A program made the translations under genes and the position numbers. Below the pieces are notes generated by a model. That model searched no databases. It was given only the letters and a program-made list of their open reading frames with translations, and was not told the DNA's origin. This document shows positions 42,832 through 51,665 of a stretch of 64,000 nt of DNA, piece by piece. Location: positions 1 through 64,000 of the forward strand of contig JAHBWD010000006.1 in NCBI GenBank assembly GCA_019637175.1, in the 5' to 3' direction. Positions within the stretch are counted from its first letter, which is position 1; every line of letters begins with the position of its first letter. The stretch comes from Labilithrix sp. (GTDB lineage: Bacteria > Myxococcota_A > Polyangia > Polyangiales > Polyangiaceae).

Positions 42832-42952
42832 GATTTCTCCTCCTCCTGGCGCGTTGACGGCGCAGGAAATGATCGAAGCTGAATCGCACGGCGGGGCGCC
42901 TCGCCGCAAGCCCCAGTTCAGCCGAGGGCTATTTCGAGCTATGTAGAGGCGT

Positions 42953-44347
42953 GTGACCGACGCGCAACATCGCCCGTTCGACATGACTCGCGTTCCCGAC
43001 GACGTCGTCGCGATCTGCGAGCGGCTCCGCGCGAAGGGCAAGCGCGCGTGGATCGTCGGCGGCTGCGTGCGCAACGTGCTCATCGACAAGCCGGTCGCCG
43101 ACTGGGACGTCGCGACCGACGCGCTCCCTCAGGAGCTGATGAAGCTCTTTCCGAAGGCCATCCCGACGGGGCTCCAGCACGGCACCGTGACCATCGTCGC
43201 CTCGGGCCACCACTACGAGCTGACCACGCTGCGCGGCGAGTCGACGTACACCGACGGGCGCCGGCCCGACGCCGTGCACTTCGTCGACGACATCGCCGCC
43301 GATCTCGCGCGTCGAGACTTCACGATGAACGCGATCGCGGTCGACCCCGCGAGCGGCGCGCTCATCGATCCGTTCGGCGGACGCAAGGACATCGACGCGA
43401 AGACCGTGCGCGCCGTGGGCAAGGCCGTCGAGCGCTTCTCCGAAGACGGCCTCCGCGTGCTGCGCGCGGCGCGCTTCGCGGCGACGCTCGAGTTCGAGCT
43501 CGACCCCGAGACGCTCGGCGCCATCGCGCCGACGCTCGACACCTTCCGCAAGGTGAGCGCCGAGCGCGTCCGCGACGAGTGGGTCAAGACGATGAAGGCC
43601 CCGCAGCCTTCGCGCGCGTTCGAGATCATGCGACAGACGGGGATCCTCGCGATCACCTGCCCCGAGCTCCTCGAGGGCGTCGGCATGGAGCAGAACAAGT
43701 GGCACGCGCTCGACGTGTGGAAGCACGGCATGGCGTGCATGGATGCGTGCGTCGGCGATCCGATGCTGCGCATCGCCGCGCTCCTCCACGACGTGGGCAA
43801 GCCTCGCTCGCGCGCGTTCAGCGACAAGACGCAAGACTGGACGTTCTACGATCACGACAAGATCGGCGCCGAGATCGCCTTCCCGATCGCGACGCGGCTC
43901 AAGCTCTCCAACGACGAGCGCGACCGCGTGGTCGCGCTCGTGCGGCACCACCTCTTCCACTACGACGCGTGGTCGGATCAGGCCGTGCGGCGGTGGATCA
44001 AGCGCGTGGGCCCGGAGCGGCTCCAGGATCTCTACGCGCTCAACGAGGCCGATCTGCGCGGCAAGGGGCCGATCTTCAAGGAGTCCGATCTCGCCGCGCT
44101 CGCGCTGCTCAAGGCGCACGTCGAGAAGGTGCTCGCGGAGGGCGCCGCGCTGACGACGCGCGATCTCGCGATCGACGGCAACGATCTGATGAAGGTGCTC
44201 GGGCTGCCCCGCGGGCGCATCATCGGCCAGGTGCTCGAGGCGCTCCTCGAGGTCGTCCTCGCCGATCCCGCGCAGAACGAGCGCGAGGCGCTGCTCGCGC
44301 GGGCAAAAGAAGCAGCCGCCCAGATTCAGGGCGCCTCCGGCGGCTGA
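42953..44347 (+). CDS. CCA-adding tRNA nucleotidyltransferase / poly(A) polymerase family with HD domain
   Basis: A 464-residue class II nucleotidyltransferase that completes or repairs the tRNA 3'-CCA end, or acts as a relative of poly(A) polymerase. The head has GGCVRNVLIDKPVADWDVATDA (G-G and D-W-D metal ligands) and RRDFTMNAIAVDP. A C-terminal HD domain (LLHDVGKPRS, and H-H near 325) should give phosphohydrolase activity. The start is GTG 42953 with GAGG nearby and TATGTA 7 bases upstream. I do not use the symbol cca because the poly(A) polymerase alternative stays open. Confidence 0.9.
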   Translation: MTDAQHRPFDMTRVPDDVVAICERLRAKGKRAWIVGGCVRNVLIDKPVADWDVATDALPQELMKLFPKAIPTGLQHGTVTIVASGHHYELTTLRGESTYTDGRRPDAVHFVDDIAADLARRDFTMNAIAVDPASGALIDPFGGRKDIDAKTVRAVGKAVERFSEDGLRVLRAARFAATLEFELDPETLGAIAPTLDTFRKVSAERVRDEWVKTMKAPQPSRAFEIMRQTGILAITCPELLEGVGMEQNKWHALDVWKHGMACMDACVGDPMLRIAALLHDVGKPRSRAFSDKTQDWTFYDHDKIGAEIAFPIATRLKLSNDERDRVVALVRHHLFHYDAWSDQAVRRWIKRVGPERLQDLYALNEADLRGKGPIFKESDLAALALLKAHVEKVLAEGAALTTRDLAIDGNDLMKVLGLPRGRIIGQVLEALLEVVLADPAQNEREALLARAKEAAAQIQGASGG

Positions 44348-44373
44348 GGCCTCCGCGCCCGCGCGATCCGTGA

Positions 44374-44379
44374 TAGCGT
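44374..44379 (+). promoter_or_regulatory. -10 box of leaderless promoter (TAGCGT, N7)
   Basis: TAGCGT ends 7 bases before the GTG at 44387 in a 39-base gap, with no ribosome site. Confidence 0.45.
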
Positions 44380-44386
44380 CGCTCGC

Positions 44387-45877
44387 GTGTTGGGTCGACG
44401 CCTGCTGGCCGCCGCCGCTGCGCTGCTGGGGACCCTGCTCGCCGAAGGGCGTGCTTCGGCGCAGTCGCCTCCGGCGGCGCCGGAGAAGATCGCGCTCGGC
44501 GATTGGCTGCTCTCGCCGCTCCTCGAGATCCGCACGCGCGCCGAGTACCGGAGAGACGCGCCCGATCTCGGCGGCCTCGACTTCTACGGTCGTCTCGGCC
44601 CGCGCGTTCGCGACGCGTGGGTGATCTCGGAGCGATCGCGCCTCGGGCTCGGCGTCGAGCGCGGCGCGGTCGCGGCCAAGATCACGCTCCAAGATGCACG
44701 TGCCTTCGGCGCGCCTTCGCCGAGCGGTACGGTGCCCGTGCAGCGCGGCGTCCCCGGCGGCGGGCGGTTCGAGCCCTACGAGGCGTTCCTCGAGATGCGA
44801 TCGAGCGGCGCGCGTCCGACCTATCTCCGGCTCGGCAGGCAAGCGGTCGTGTGGGGCGAGGGCCGGCTCATCGGCAGCGCCGACTTCTCTCCCGCGGGTC
44901 GCGCGCTCGACGCAGCGCGCGCGCACCTCGCCGTCGGCGACTTCGACTTCGAGGCGCTCGGCGCGATCCTCGAGATGCCCGGTCCGCTCGGCAGCGGCTT
45001 CGGCGATCGCGCGGGGCCTGCGTACTCCGGCGTGCAGCTCTACGGCCTGTCGGCGCGCTGGACGATCGATCCGCTCCTTCGCGTCGAGCTCTTCGGGCTC
45101 GCGCGCGTTTCACGCGGGAGCGGCGTCGACCTCGACGGCTCGCGCTTCGCGCTCGCGCGCCTCTCGGGAGAGACGTACACGGGCGCGCTGCGCGTGTCGG
45201 GCGACGCGAAGGGGTGGACGTACGGCGCCGAGGGCGCCTACCAGTTCGGCCGCTCGGAGTCGCTCGCGCTCGGCGGCGCAGACGTGAGCGCGTTCGCCGC
45301 GGCGGGCCACGTTTCGAAGACCTTCGCCGAGGTGAGCCTCACGCCGACGATTCGCGTCGCCGGATCGTATGCGTCGGGCGACGACGGCGGATCGACGTAC
45401 AAACAGTTCGATCCGCTGCTCGCCGATCCGCAGCGCTTCCACGGGCAGATGGATCTGTTCGCGTGGTCGAACATGGCCGACGTGTCGGGGCGCGCGCAGA
45501 TCGTTCCGTGGACCGACACGAGCTTCGCGGTCGAGTATCGCTACGCGAAGCTCGCGCGGAGCGCGGGCGATTGGGTCGGCGGCTATCTCACGTCGGTTGG
45601 GCGCGCGGCGCCTTCCCAGGGGTACGCGGGCGCGGGGTATGCGCCGCTCACGTCGCCGCCGGGCACCGAGCTCGGTCACGAGATCGACGCGGTGCTCACG
45701 TGGCGCCCGTGGCTCCCGCTCGAGCTGCGCGCGGGCTGGTCGGGGCTCTTCCTCGGCGAAGGCGCGCGCCGCATCATGACCGCGCACGCGCGCGGCAAGG
45801 CCGAGCCCGACGCGTCGCTCTCGCCGGCCAAGCTCGCGCAATACCTGTACACGCAGGCAACGCTCACGATGCCGTAG
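44387..45877 (+). CDS. Alginate-export-like outer-membrane porin
   Basis: A 496-residue exported protein. The signal peptide is cleaved near ASAQ (about residue 26), followed by a barrel of alternating hydrophobic strands with landmarks typical of the AlgE/alginate-export porin family: YLRLGRQAVVWGEGRLIG, S-A-D-F-S-P-A-G-R and an A-Y-Q-F-G-R segment. These form an 18-strand outer-membrane channel. Substrate unknown; nothing nearby makes a polysaccharide. The start is GTG 44387, with TAGCGT 7 bases upstream. Confidence 0.85.
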   Translation: MLGRRLLAAAAALLGTLLAEGRASAQSPPAAPEKIALGDWLLSPLLEIRTRAEYRRDAPDLGGLDFYGRLGPRVRDAWVISERSRLGLGVERGAVAAKITLQDARAFGAPSPSGTVPVQRGVPGGGRFEPYEAFLEMRSSGARPTYLRLGRQAVVWGEGRLIGSADFSPAGRALDAARAHLAVGDFDFEALGAILEMPGPLGSGFGDRAGPAYSGVQLYGLSARWTIDPLLRVELFGLARVSRGSGVDLDGSRFALARLSGETYTGALRVSGDAKGWTYGAEGAYQFGRSESLALGGADVSAFAAAGHVSKTFAEVSLTPTIRVAGSYASGDDGGSTYKQFDPLLADPQRFHGQMDLFAWSNMADVSGRAQIVPWTDTSFAVEYRYAKLARSAGDWVGGYLTSVGRAAPSQGYAGAGYAPLTSPPGTELGHEIDAVLTWRPWLPLELRAGWSGLFLGEGARRIMTAHARGKAEPDASLSPAKLAQYLYTQATLTMP

Positions 45878-45884
45878 AGACGCC

Positions 45885-46502
45885 TCAGCCGCCCCAGCGT
45901 CGGTTGTTGCCGACGTCGGCGTGGACGAACCAGTCGCTCTTGAGCGTGTAGACGCCGACGCCGCCCTCCCAGCCGAGATCGCGGATCTCCTTCTCGAGGA
46001 TCCGCGGGTCGACGCCGCGCTCTTCACCCGCGGGGACGATCCGGAAGTCGACCGCGTGGCCGAGCGAGTGCTGGCTGTGCGAGGCGACGTGCCGGCCCTT
46101 CTTGCGCATCATCTCGTTCAGCTTCGGCGAGCGGTAGCCGCTCACGAGCTCGATCCGCGCGGCAGGATGCCGCTTCGACAGAGAGCGAAGGAGATCGAGG
46201 AGGCGCGGATCGAACACGTGGCGCTCGCCAGTCACGCGGTCGGCCAGGAGCGCGGAGAAGCGCGCGGCCGAGGGGTACGCGTCGTCGAGCGGAACGCGCT
46301 CGTCGGTGTGGGTCTGTACGAGGGTCGCGAGGAGGGGAGGGGGCTCGATCTCTGCCGGCGCTTCGGTCGGAGGAGCCTTCTTGCTCGCGAGCCCGCTGCC
46401 GCGCGACACCTTCGCGTCGACCCCCGAGGGCGACGCCACGAGGGCCGCCGCCGCCGCCGCGACGGCGGTGAAAACGACGGCCGCCGCTCGGTTGCGATGC
46501 AT
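45885..46502 (-). CDS. DUF882/M15-like peptidoglycan-active protein
   Basis: A 205-residue exported protein. One N-terminal hydrophobic segment (VFTAVAAAAAALVASP) acts as signal or anchor, then come 50 residues of linker, then an M15-type domain with SGYRSPKLNEMMRKK, SQHSLGHAVDFRI (zinc His and Asp) and W-F-V-H-A-D-V-G. This is the DUF882 form seen in YcbK, linked to peptidoglycan. It converges with the porin gene and is divergent from the sigma factor gene. The start is ATG 46502, with TAGGAT 7 bases upstream; a longer start at 46538 is possible. Confidence 0.85.
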   Translation of the reverse strand: MHRNRAAAVVFTAVAAAAAALVASPSGVDAKVSRGSGLASKKAPPTEAPAEIEPPPLLATLVQTHTDERVPLDDAYPSAARFSALLADRVTGERHVFDPRLLDLLRSLSKRHPAARIELVSGYRSPKLNEMMRKKGRHVASHSQHSLGHAVDFRIVPAGEERGVDPRILEKEIRDLGWEGGVGVYTLKSDWFVHADVGNNRRWGG

Positions 46503-46509
46503 CGCGGCG

Positions 46510-46515
46510 ATCCTA
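46510..46515 (-). promoter_or_regulatory. -10 box of leaderless promoter (TAGGAT, N7)
   Basis: TAGGAT on the minus strand ends 7 bases before the ATG at 46502, in the 65-base gap shared with the sigma-factor gene. Confidence 0.45.
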
Positions 46516-46567
46516 ACGGAATCGCTTGACGTAGGCATCCCGGACGTGGACGCTCGGAGGTACGCCG

Positions 46568-47161
46568 ATGTCGGAAAGCGATCGCTCGGACGCCGAGCTG
46601 TTGACCCTGATCGCGGGTGGCGACGTCCGCGCGGTCGGGCAACTCTACGATCGGTACTCGCCGACGCTCTTCCCCATCGCGCTCCGCATCGTGCGCGATC
46701 GGGCCGAGGCCGAGGATGTGCTTCACGACGCGTTCGTCGCCGTCAACGAGCGCGCCGGTCAGTATACCGAAGGTCGCGGCACCGTCATCGCCTGGCTCGT
46801 CACGCTCGTGCGCAACCTCAGCATCGACCGGACGCGCAGGCGCGAGCGTCGTGGAGCGCTGGCGCGCGAAGTCCTTCCGCACGAGCCGCCGCAGTCGGTG
46901 CGCGATCCGGAGCGGCTCACCTCCGAGGCGTCCGAGCGCGACAAGATCCGTCGCGCCCTCGCGAGCCTCCCCGAAGCGCAGCGGCAGACGCTCGAGGTCG
47001 CGTTCTTCGAAGGGCTCAGCTACCCGGAGATCGCCGCGCGCGAGAACGTTCCGCTCGGCACGATCAAGTCGCGCGCCGCCCGCGCGCTCGCCGCGCTCCG
47101 CGAAGCTCTGGCGAAGGAAGGCGTGTCGCTCGGTCCGCCGCCGGCGGGATCGGACGAATGA
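46568..47161 (+). CDS. Sigma-70 family (ECF-type) RNA polymerase sigma factor
   Basis: A 197-residue ECF sigma factor. Region 2 is about residues 15-85 (YDRYSPTLFPIALRIVRDRAEAEDVLHDAF, then W-L-V-T-L-V-R-N) and region 4 about 125-180 (ALASLPEAQRQTLEVAFFEGLSYPEIAARE and GTIKSRAARALAALR). It resembles the SigK-type ECF11 layout. No anti-sigma gene is beside it; the next gene, a lipase, overlaps it by four bases (ATGA), which is unusual. A GGAGG site precedes the ATG. Confidence 0.92.
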   Translation: MSESDRSDAELLTLIAGGDVRAVGQLYDRYSPTLFPIALRIVRDRAEAEDVLHDAFVAVNERAGQYTEGRGTVIAWLVTLVRNLSIDRTRRRERRGALAREVLPHEPPQSVRDPERLTSEASERDKIRRALASLPEAQRQTLEVAFFEGLSYPEIAARENVPLGTIKSRAARALAALREALAKEGVSLGPPPAGSDE

Positions 47162-48003
47162 CGATCGAGCTCGACGAAGGGCCCGTGGCCCGCGATCGCG
47201 GCCCCGCCCTCCACTTCGCGTCGGCGATGCCGACCGGCGCGCCGAAGGCGGTGCTCGCGATGATCCACGGCTACGCCGACCACGGCGCGCGCTACGCGCA
47301 CGTGATGGGCGCGCTCGCCGAGCACGGGATCGGCGCGATCGTCATCGATCTCCGCGGCCACGGGCGCGCCGGCGGCGCGAGGGGATACTGCAACAGGTTC
47401 GACGAGTTCCTCGACGACGCGCGCGAGCTGCGTCGCCTCGTCGAGGCGCGCGGGAAGGGAGCGCCCGCGTTCCTCTTCGGTCACAGCTTCGGCGGTCTCG
47501 TCGCCTCGCTGAGCGCGCTCGATGATCCCGGTCCTTGGCGCGGGCTCGTGCTCTCGGCGCCGTTCTTCGGCCTCGCCCTCGAGGTGCCGCGGCTCAAGGT
47601 CCTGGCCGGCAAGATCGCGTCGCGCCTCGTGCCGAAGCTCGGTCTGCCGAGCGGGCTCGCCGGCGCCGATCTCACTCACGACGCCGCGCGCGCGCGCGCC
47701 TACGACGTCGACCCGCTCGTCTTCAAGAAGGCGACCGCGCGCTGGTTCACCGAGGCGACGTCCGCGCAGCAGAGGCTCTTCGCCAACGCGTCGCGGCTCA
47801 CGATGCCGCTCTACGAGACGTTCGGCACCGCCGACAAGGTCGCGAGCATGCAGGCGGGCAAGCGCTTCTTCGACGCCGCGGGCAGCGTCGACAAGACGTG
47901 GGATCCTCGCGAAGGCCTCTTCCACGAGGTGCTCAACGAGCCCTCGTGGAAGGAGATCGTGGAAGCGATCGCGCGCTGGGTGCTCGCTCACGCCGAAGCG
48001 TGA
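47158..48003 (+). CDS. Alpha/beta hydrolase, monoacylglycerol lipase-like
   Basis: A 281-residue alpha/beta hydrolase of the monoglyceride lipase type. The oxyanion motif is IHGYADHGARYAHV, the nucleophile is Ser110 in GHSFGG, and the C-terminal half holds G-T-A-D-K-V and L-F-H-E-V for the Asp and His. Likely releases fatty acid from monoacylglycerol or a similar ester in the cytosol. Its ATG overlaps the sigma-factor stop, so it is translated with it; whether it is the factor's target or only its neighbour is not clear. Confidence 0.9.
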   Translation: MTIELDEGPVARDRGPALHFASAMPTGAPKAVLAMIHGYADHGARYAHVMGALAEHGIGAIVIDLRGHGRAGGARGYCNRFDEFLDDARELRRLVEARGKGAPAFLFGHSFGGLVASLSALDDPGPWRGLVLSAPFFGLALEVPRLKVLAGKIASRLVPKLGLPSGLAGADLTHDAARARAYDVDPLVFKKATARWFTEATSAQQRLFANASRLTMPLYETFGTADKVASMQAGKRFFDAAGSVDKTWDPREGLFHEVLNEPSWKEIVEAIARWVLAHAEA

Positions 48004-48019
48004 GCGAGCCCTCTCGCGA

Positions 48020-48766
48020 TCACTTGCAGTAGCCGAGGTCGCGGAAGAAGCCGGAGAACGGCGTGCACGTCGTGCCCGCGCCGCACCCCATGTCGCTGTT
48101 GCTGCACAGCTTGATCTCGCCCGCGCCGCACTGCGTGGCGCGGCAGCGCGTGCCGCCCTGCTTGAACGCCTGGAGCGCGCCGCACGCCGCGGGGATGTCG
48201 GTGTCGAGGCTCTTGCCGATGTTCACCGTGCCCATCGCGTTGGGCGCCGTGATGATGCAGCAGACCTCGCCGGTGCCGCAGTTCTTCGCGTCGTTGCACT
48301 CCCACGCGGAGCCGCCGCCGTCGTACACGGAGCCCTTGCCGGCCGCCTGGGTGGAGCAAACGTCGTCGCCGCCTTTGCCCGGCGCGCAGAACGACGGATA
48401 GAACGCGCCCGACGGATCCTTGCCGCTCGGGTTACAGCACGTCTCGGTGACGCCGCAGTTCGACGTCGACGCGCCGCCGTCGACGCCGCCGTCGCTCCGG
48501 TAGAACGCGCAGAAGAAGCCGTTGGTGTTGTCGCGGAGCCTGGGCGCCCGGCTGCAATCGGCGTCGGGCCCTCCGTCACCGCCGCTTGCGTCCGGGTCGG
48601 TGTCGGGACCGTCGGGGCGGGGGCCCGTGTCTCTGCCGCCGTCGAGCGTCGGCGTGCCGCCGCTGCTCGCGCCGTTGTCAGTGCCGCACGCGGCGATCAC
48701 GCCGCCGATGCCCACCATCGACGTCACACCGAGGAACAACGCCAACCGACCCATTCGCTTCTGCAT
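48020..48766 (-). CDS. Cysteine-rich lipoprotein with Asp/Gly linker
   Basis: A 248-residue lipoprotein (GGVIAAC lipobox). About 60 residues of Asp/Gly/Pro-rich linker lead into a domain with about 18 cysteines, including two C-C pairs (ETCCNPSG and EVCCIIT) and a C-terminal C-T-P-F-S-G-F-F-R-D-L-G-Y-C. It is surface or secreted by inference; no family is recognised. The start ATG 48766 has AGGAGCGG upstream; the next in-frame ATG is a few codons later. Confidence 0.8.
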   Translation of the reverse strand: MQKRMGRLALFLGVTSMVGIGGVIAACGTDNGASSGGTPTLDGGRDTGPRPDGPDTDPDASGGDGGPDADCSRAPRLRDNTNGFFCAFYRSDGGVDGGASTSNCGVTETCCNPSGKDPSGAFYPSFCAPGKGGDDVCSTQAAGKGSVYDGGGSAWECNDAKNCGTGEVCCIITAPNAMGTVNIGKSLDTDIPAACGALQAFKQGGTRCRATQCGAGEIKLCSNSDMGCGAGTTCTPFSGFFRDLGYCK

Positions 48767-48829
48767 CGCCCGCTCCTTGGAAGAAAGCACACGTGGGCCC
48801 TCGGCCCCGGTGTGGTGTCTTAGCACGAC

Positions 48830-49924
48830 TCAATCGCCGGCGCCGCTCTCGGCTTTGCTTCGCGGCCACTCCAGCAGTGAGAAAATGGGCTGGGCGCCGA
48901 TCTTGCGACGGCGCTCGGTCTCCCAGGTGACGATTTTGCGACTCAGGAACGCCGCCGTCGTCGCCAGGGCGAGGCCGGCGATGATGTCGATCAGGTAGTG
49001 CCAGCGCAGGAACATCGTCGCGATGATGATCTGCGTGGCGGTGAACGCCATGAACGGCCACGTGAGCTTGAAGGGGAACACGCGGCGATGCATGTACGAG
49101 AAGATCGCGAAGTACGTCGGCACCGCGGTGTGGAGGCTCGGGAAGATGTCTTTCTGCGAGCCGCCCGCCGCGACCGTGGCCTGGACGAGCCGCCAGAAGA
49201 GCCCGCCCTCGAGCGGGTTCTCGAAGTGCCCCGCGAGGTGATGATACGGCCCGTAGCCCGGCACCACCATGTAGAGGAGCTGCCCGGTGCCCGCGACCAT
49301 CATGGCGCCGAGCGCGAAGTGCGCGAGGCGCGACCGGCTCGATGCGTTGAACAGCATCGGGAGCACGTGGGCGCAGAGGAGGAAGAAGTAGAGGAAGTAG
49401 AAGAACGCGAACCACTCGGTCGTGTGCGGCGTCACGTAGCGATCCCACGCGAGGCACGGCTCGACGCCGAAGACGCGGAGGTCGAACGCGAGCAGATCCG
49501 CGTCGAGCGAGTGCGGGCTCACGGTCGGGAGGATCGAACGGAGCTGGAAGTACGAGAAGAAGACGGGGAAGAAGACCGTCAGCCGGTACACCAGGCTGCT
49601 CACGAGCGAGCCAGGCCTCAGGATCGCACCGCGCGTGAGGAAGATGCCGAGGGAGAAGAACACCGCGTCGAAGACGACGGTGCGGATCGCGCTCTCGCGG
49701 CCCTCGCCCTTCGCGTGGAGCACGGCGTACATCATCAGCGTGAGGTAGACCGTGATGTAGAGATCCTGGCACGCGAGGTTCTTGTAGAGGCGGCGCAAGA
49801 ACCCTTCGCCCGCGAGGCTCGGGGCGCTCTCACCCGACTCGTCGGCGCGCGGGAGAATGCCCGACACCGGCTGTTCGGCCAGCGCTGAGACGGGGTCGCG
49901 CTCGGGATCGATGGGCGAGTTCAT
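48830..49924 (-). CDS. PAP2 family membrane phosphatase/transferase (AUR1-like)
   Basis: A 364-residue integral membrane protein with about six helices. The PAP2 catalytic motifs are KDIFPSLHTAVP (C2) and RWHYLIDIIAG (C3), and the spacing and D-I-F-P-S-L-H-T form resemble AUR1/inositol-phosphorylceramide-synthase relatives more than simple phosphatidate phosphatases. Inferred activity is transfer or hydrolysis of a phospho-headgroup on a lipid, possibly a sphingolipid, which myxobacteria make. ATG 49924 is used; GTG 49945 is also possible. Confidence 0.85.
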   Translation of the reverse strand: MNSPIDPERDPVSALAEQPVSGILPRADESGESAPSLAGEGFLRRLYKNLACQDLYITVYLTLMMYAVLHAKGEGRESAIRTVVFDAVFFSLGIFLTRGAILRPGSLVSSLVYRLTVFFPVFFSYFQLRSILPTVSPHSLDADLLAFDLRVFGVEPCLAWDRYVTPHTTEWFAFFYFLYFFLLCAHVLPMLFNASSRSRLAHFALGAMMVAGTGQLLYMVVPGYGPYHHLAGHFENPLEGGLFWRLVQATVAAGGSQKDIFPSLHTAVPTYFAIFSYMHRRVFPFKLTWPFMAFTATQIIIATMFLRWHYLIDIIAGLALATTAAFLSRKIVTWETERRRKIGAQPIFSLLEWPRSKAESGAGD

Positions 49925-50047
49925 CCGCGAGGTCTCTCTTTGCACGTTCCGCCCGCATGTGCAGGTCGATCGTGACGAATTTCGGGGGCGCCCTGTATCT
50001 TCCCTGGGGCTGCCGTCGGGTCAAGAACCGCGCGCAACGGCGAAGAG

Positions 50048-50078
50048 CGCTGCGCGCTGCGAAAATTCGTGCGCAGCG
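50048..50078 (-). terminator. Possible terminator hairpin after the ferredoxin gene
   Basis: CGCTGCGC and GCGCAGCG can pair across a 15-base loop, 3 bases beyond the ferredoxin stop (minus strand). No T-run follows. The surrounding gap 49925-50080 has no other clear feature. Confidence 0.3.
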
Positions 50079-50080
50079 AG

Positions 50081-50392
50081 CTAGTAGTCGTTCTGCGCGC
50101 GCACGCGGACGACGGCGCTCCCCGGCTTGAGCTTGGCGCAGCAGGCAAGGCGAAAGCGGGGGGCCGCCGAGTCGATCGCTTCGAGGACGTCGAGCTCCTC
50201 GCTCTCGGGCGGCTGGAACGCGTCTTGACCCTCGAGCACCTCGATGTGGCACGTCGCGCAGCTCGCGCTGCGGCACGAGAACGGGATCGGCGCCTCGTGG
50301 TCGTCGCAGAGATCGGCGACCGATCCTCCGTCGGGCGCAGGGACCGTCTTCGACAACTTGCCGTCGCTCGATTCGAACGTGACCGTGGGCAT
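50081..50392 (-). CDS. 2Fe-2S ferredoxin
   Basis: A 103-residue plant/adrenodoxin-type ferredoxin. The cluster ligands are in CRSASCATC (C-x4-C-x2-C) and, 33 residues later, RLACC. The N-terminal V-T-F-E-S and D-L-C-D-D segments are typical of the fold. An electron carrier for an unidentified reductase or oxygenase. Start codon ATG 50392; TAGTAA lies 7 bases upstream, near the end of the preceding methyltransferase gene. Confidence 0.92.
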   Translation of the reverse strand: MPTVTFESSDGKLSKTVPAPDGGSVADLCDDHEAPIPFSCRSASCATCHIEVLEGQDAFQPPESEELDVLEAIDSAAPRFRLACCAKLKPGSAVVRVRAQNDY

Positions 50393-50402
50393 GCGCGCTT
50401 TA

Positions 50403-51665
50403 CTACCGCGTCGCGACCCGCAAGAGCAAGCAGTGCTCAGCGCGCGGGCGCTCGCGAAACGCGCTCGCGGTCGGTCCGTGGAAGTGAGGCCGCGCCTGCG
50501 AAGCGCGCGCGACGGGCACGAGCAGCTTCGGCTTCATGCGCGCGACGACCTCCGACACGATGTCGTCGGCGTGCAGCGCCGCCGGCGGCTCGCCTCGCGG
50601 ACCTCGTCCGGTGGCGGAGTCGGCGATGAGGAGGATCACCGGCGCGCCCGGACGCGCCACGCGCGCGAGCGCGCGGAAGAGCTTCGCGAGATCGCCCTCC
50701 CACATCGCCCTCGCGTCGCCCGGAGAGAGCCGCTCGTAGTGGCGTCGCGCGCCGAGCTCGCCCTTCGCGAGGCGGCGGGCGTCGAGGCCGAGCCAGCGCA
50801 TCCGCAGCTCGTGATGCGCGAGGTAGTCGTAGGTCGCGACGTAGGGCGGCGACGTGATCACGGCGTCGATCGACGCGTCGTCGACCTTGCCGAGCGCGGC
50901 GGCGTCGTCGAGCAGAACGCGCGCGCGCGGGGTCGGCGTCGGGAGGAGCGCGGCGAGCTCCTCGAAGCGCTTCGCGAGCTCCTCGGTCTTGCGAACGAAG
51001 AGGCGCGCCGGGTAGCCGGCGCTCACGCGCTTCTCGAGCGGCTCGTCGGACGTGTCGCCGCGCTTCGCGCTCAGCTTGACGAGGATCGACGAGAGCACGA
51101 GCTGGAGATCGGGCCGCGCCTCGGGGGGAGCCTTCTCGATTCCGGCGCGGATGCCGTCGAGCTCGAGCAAGACGTGCGGCGCGAACACGGCGACGTCTTC
51201 ACGCGGCAGCCGCCGCGAGGCGCCGGACTTGGCCTTGCGTCGCGCGTCGGCGAACGCGGCGACCTCGGCGGCCGCGGCGATCAAGCGCGCGAGCGCCTCG
51301 GGCTTGCGCGGGTGCGTCTTGGCGCGCGCGAGCATCACGGCGAGCGGGTTCAGATCGGTGCCGATCGCGTCGCGCCCCGCGAGCATCGCCTCGATGAGGA
51401 TCGTGCCGGAGCCGCAGAACGGATCGAGGACGGCGCCGCCCTCGGGCACGAACGCCTCGACGAGGCGGCGCGCGGTGACGGGATGCGCGCGCGCCGGGTA
51501 GGCGTGGAAGCCGTGCACGTGCGCGCGGTCTTCGGCCTCCGCCTCGGTGGCGGGGGCGACATCCATCGCGTAGGCGAGCGCCTCGCTCGCCTCCGGATCG
51601 CCGCCGCGATCGATGGCGCCGCCGATGTTGGTGAGCGATCGGCGCCGGCGAACGACCTCGCTCAT
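50403..51665 (-). CDS. SPPY-type methyltransferase (DNA or RNA)
   Basis: A 420-residue SAM-dependent methyltransferase. Motif I is VLDPFCGSGTILIEAM (about residues 78-95) and the catalytic motif IV is TSPPYVATYDYL near 280. The order (I before IV) and the lack of a target-recognition domain separate it from typical beta-class restriction methyltransferases; it is closer to the TRM11/COG1041-type layout. No restriction enzyme gene is near. The start at ATG 51665 overlaps the preceding zinc-ribbon gene by four bases (ATGA), implying a shared role. Confidence 0.85.
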   Translation of the reverse strand: MSEVVRRRRSLTNIGGAIDRGGDPEASEALAYAMDVAPATEAEAEDRAHVHGFHAYPARAHPVTARRLVEAFVPEGGAVLDPFCGSGTILIEAMLAGRDAIGTDLNPLAVMLARAKTHPRKPEALARLIAAAAEVAAFADARRKAKSGASRRLPREDVAVFAPHVLLELDGIRAGIEKAPPEARPDLQLVLSSILVKLSAKRGDTSDEPLEKRVSAGYPARLFVRKTEELAKRFEELAALLPTPTPRARVLLDDAAALGKVDDASIDAVITSPPYVATYDYLAHHELRMRWLGLDARRLAKGELGARRHYERLSPGDARAMWEGDLAKLFRALARVARPGAPVILLIADSATGRGPRGEPPAALHADDIVSEVVARMKPKLLVPVARASQARPHFHGPTASAFRERPRAEHCLLLRVATR

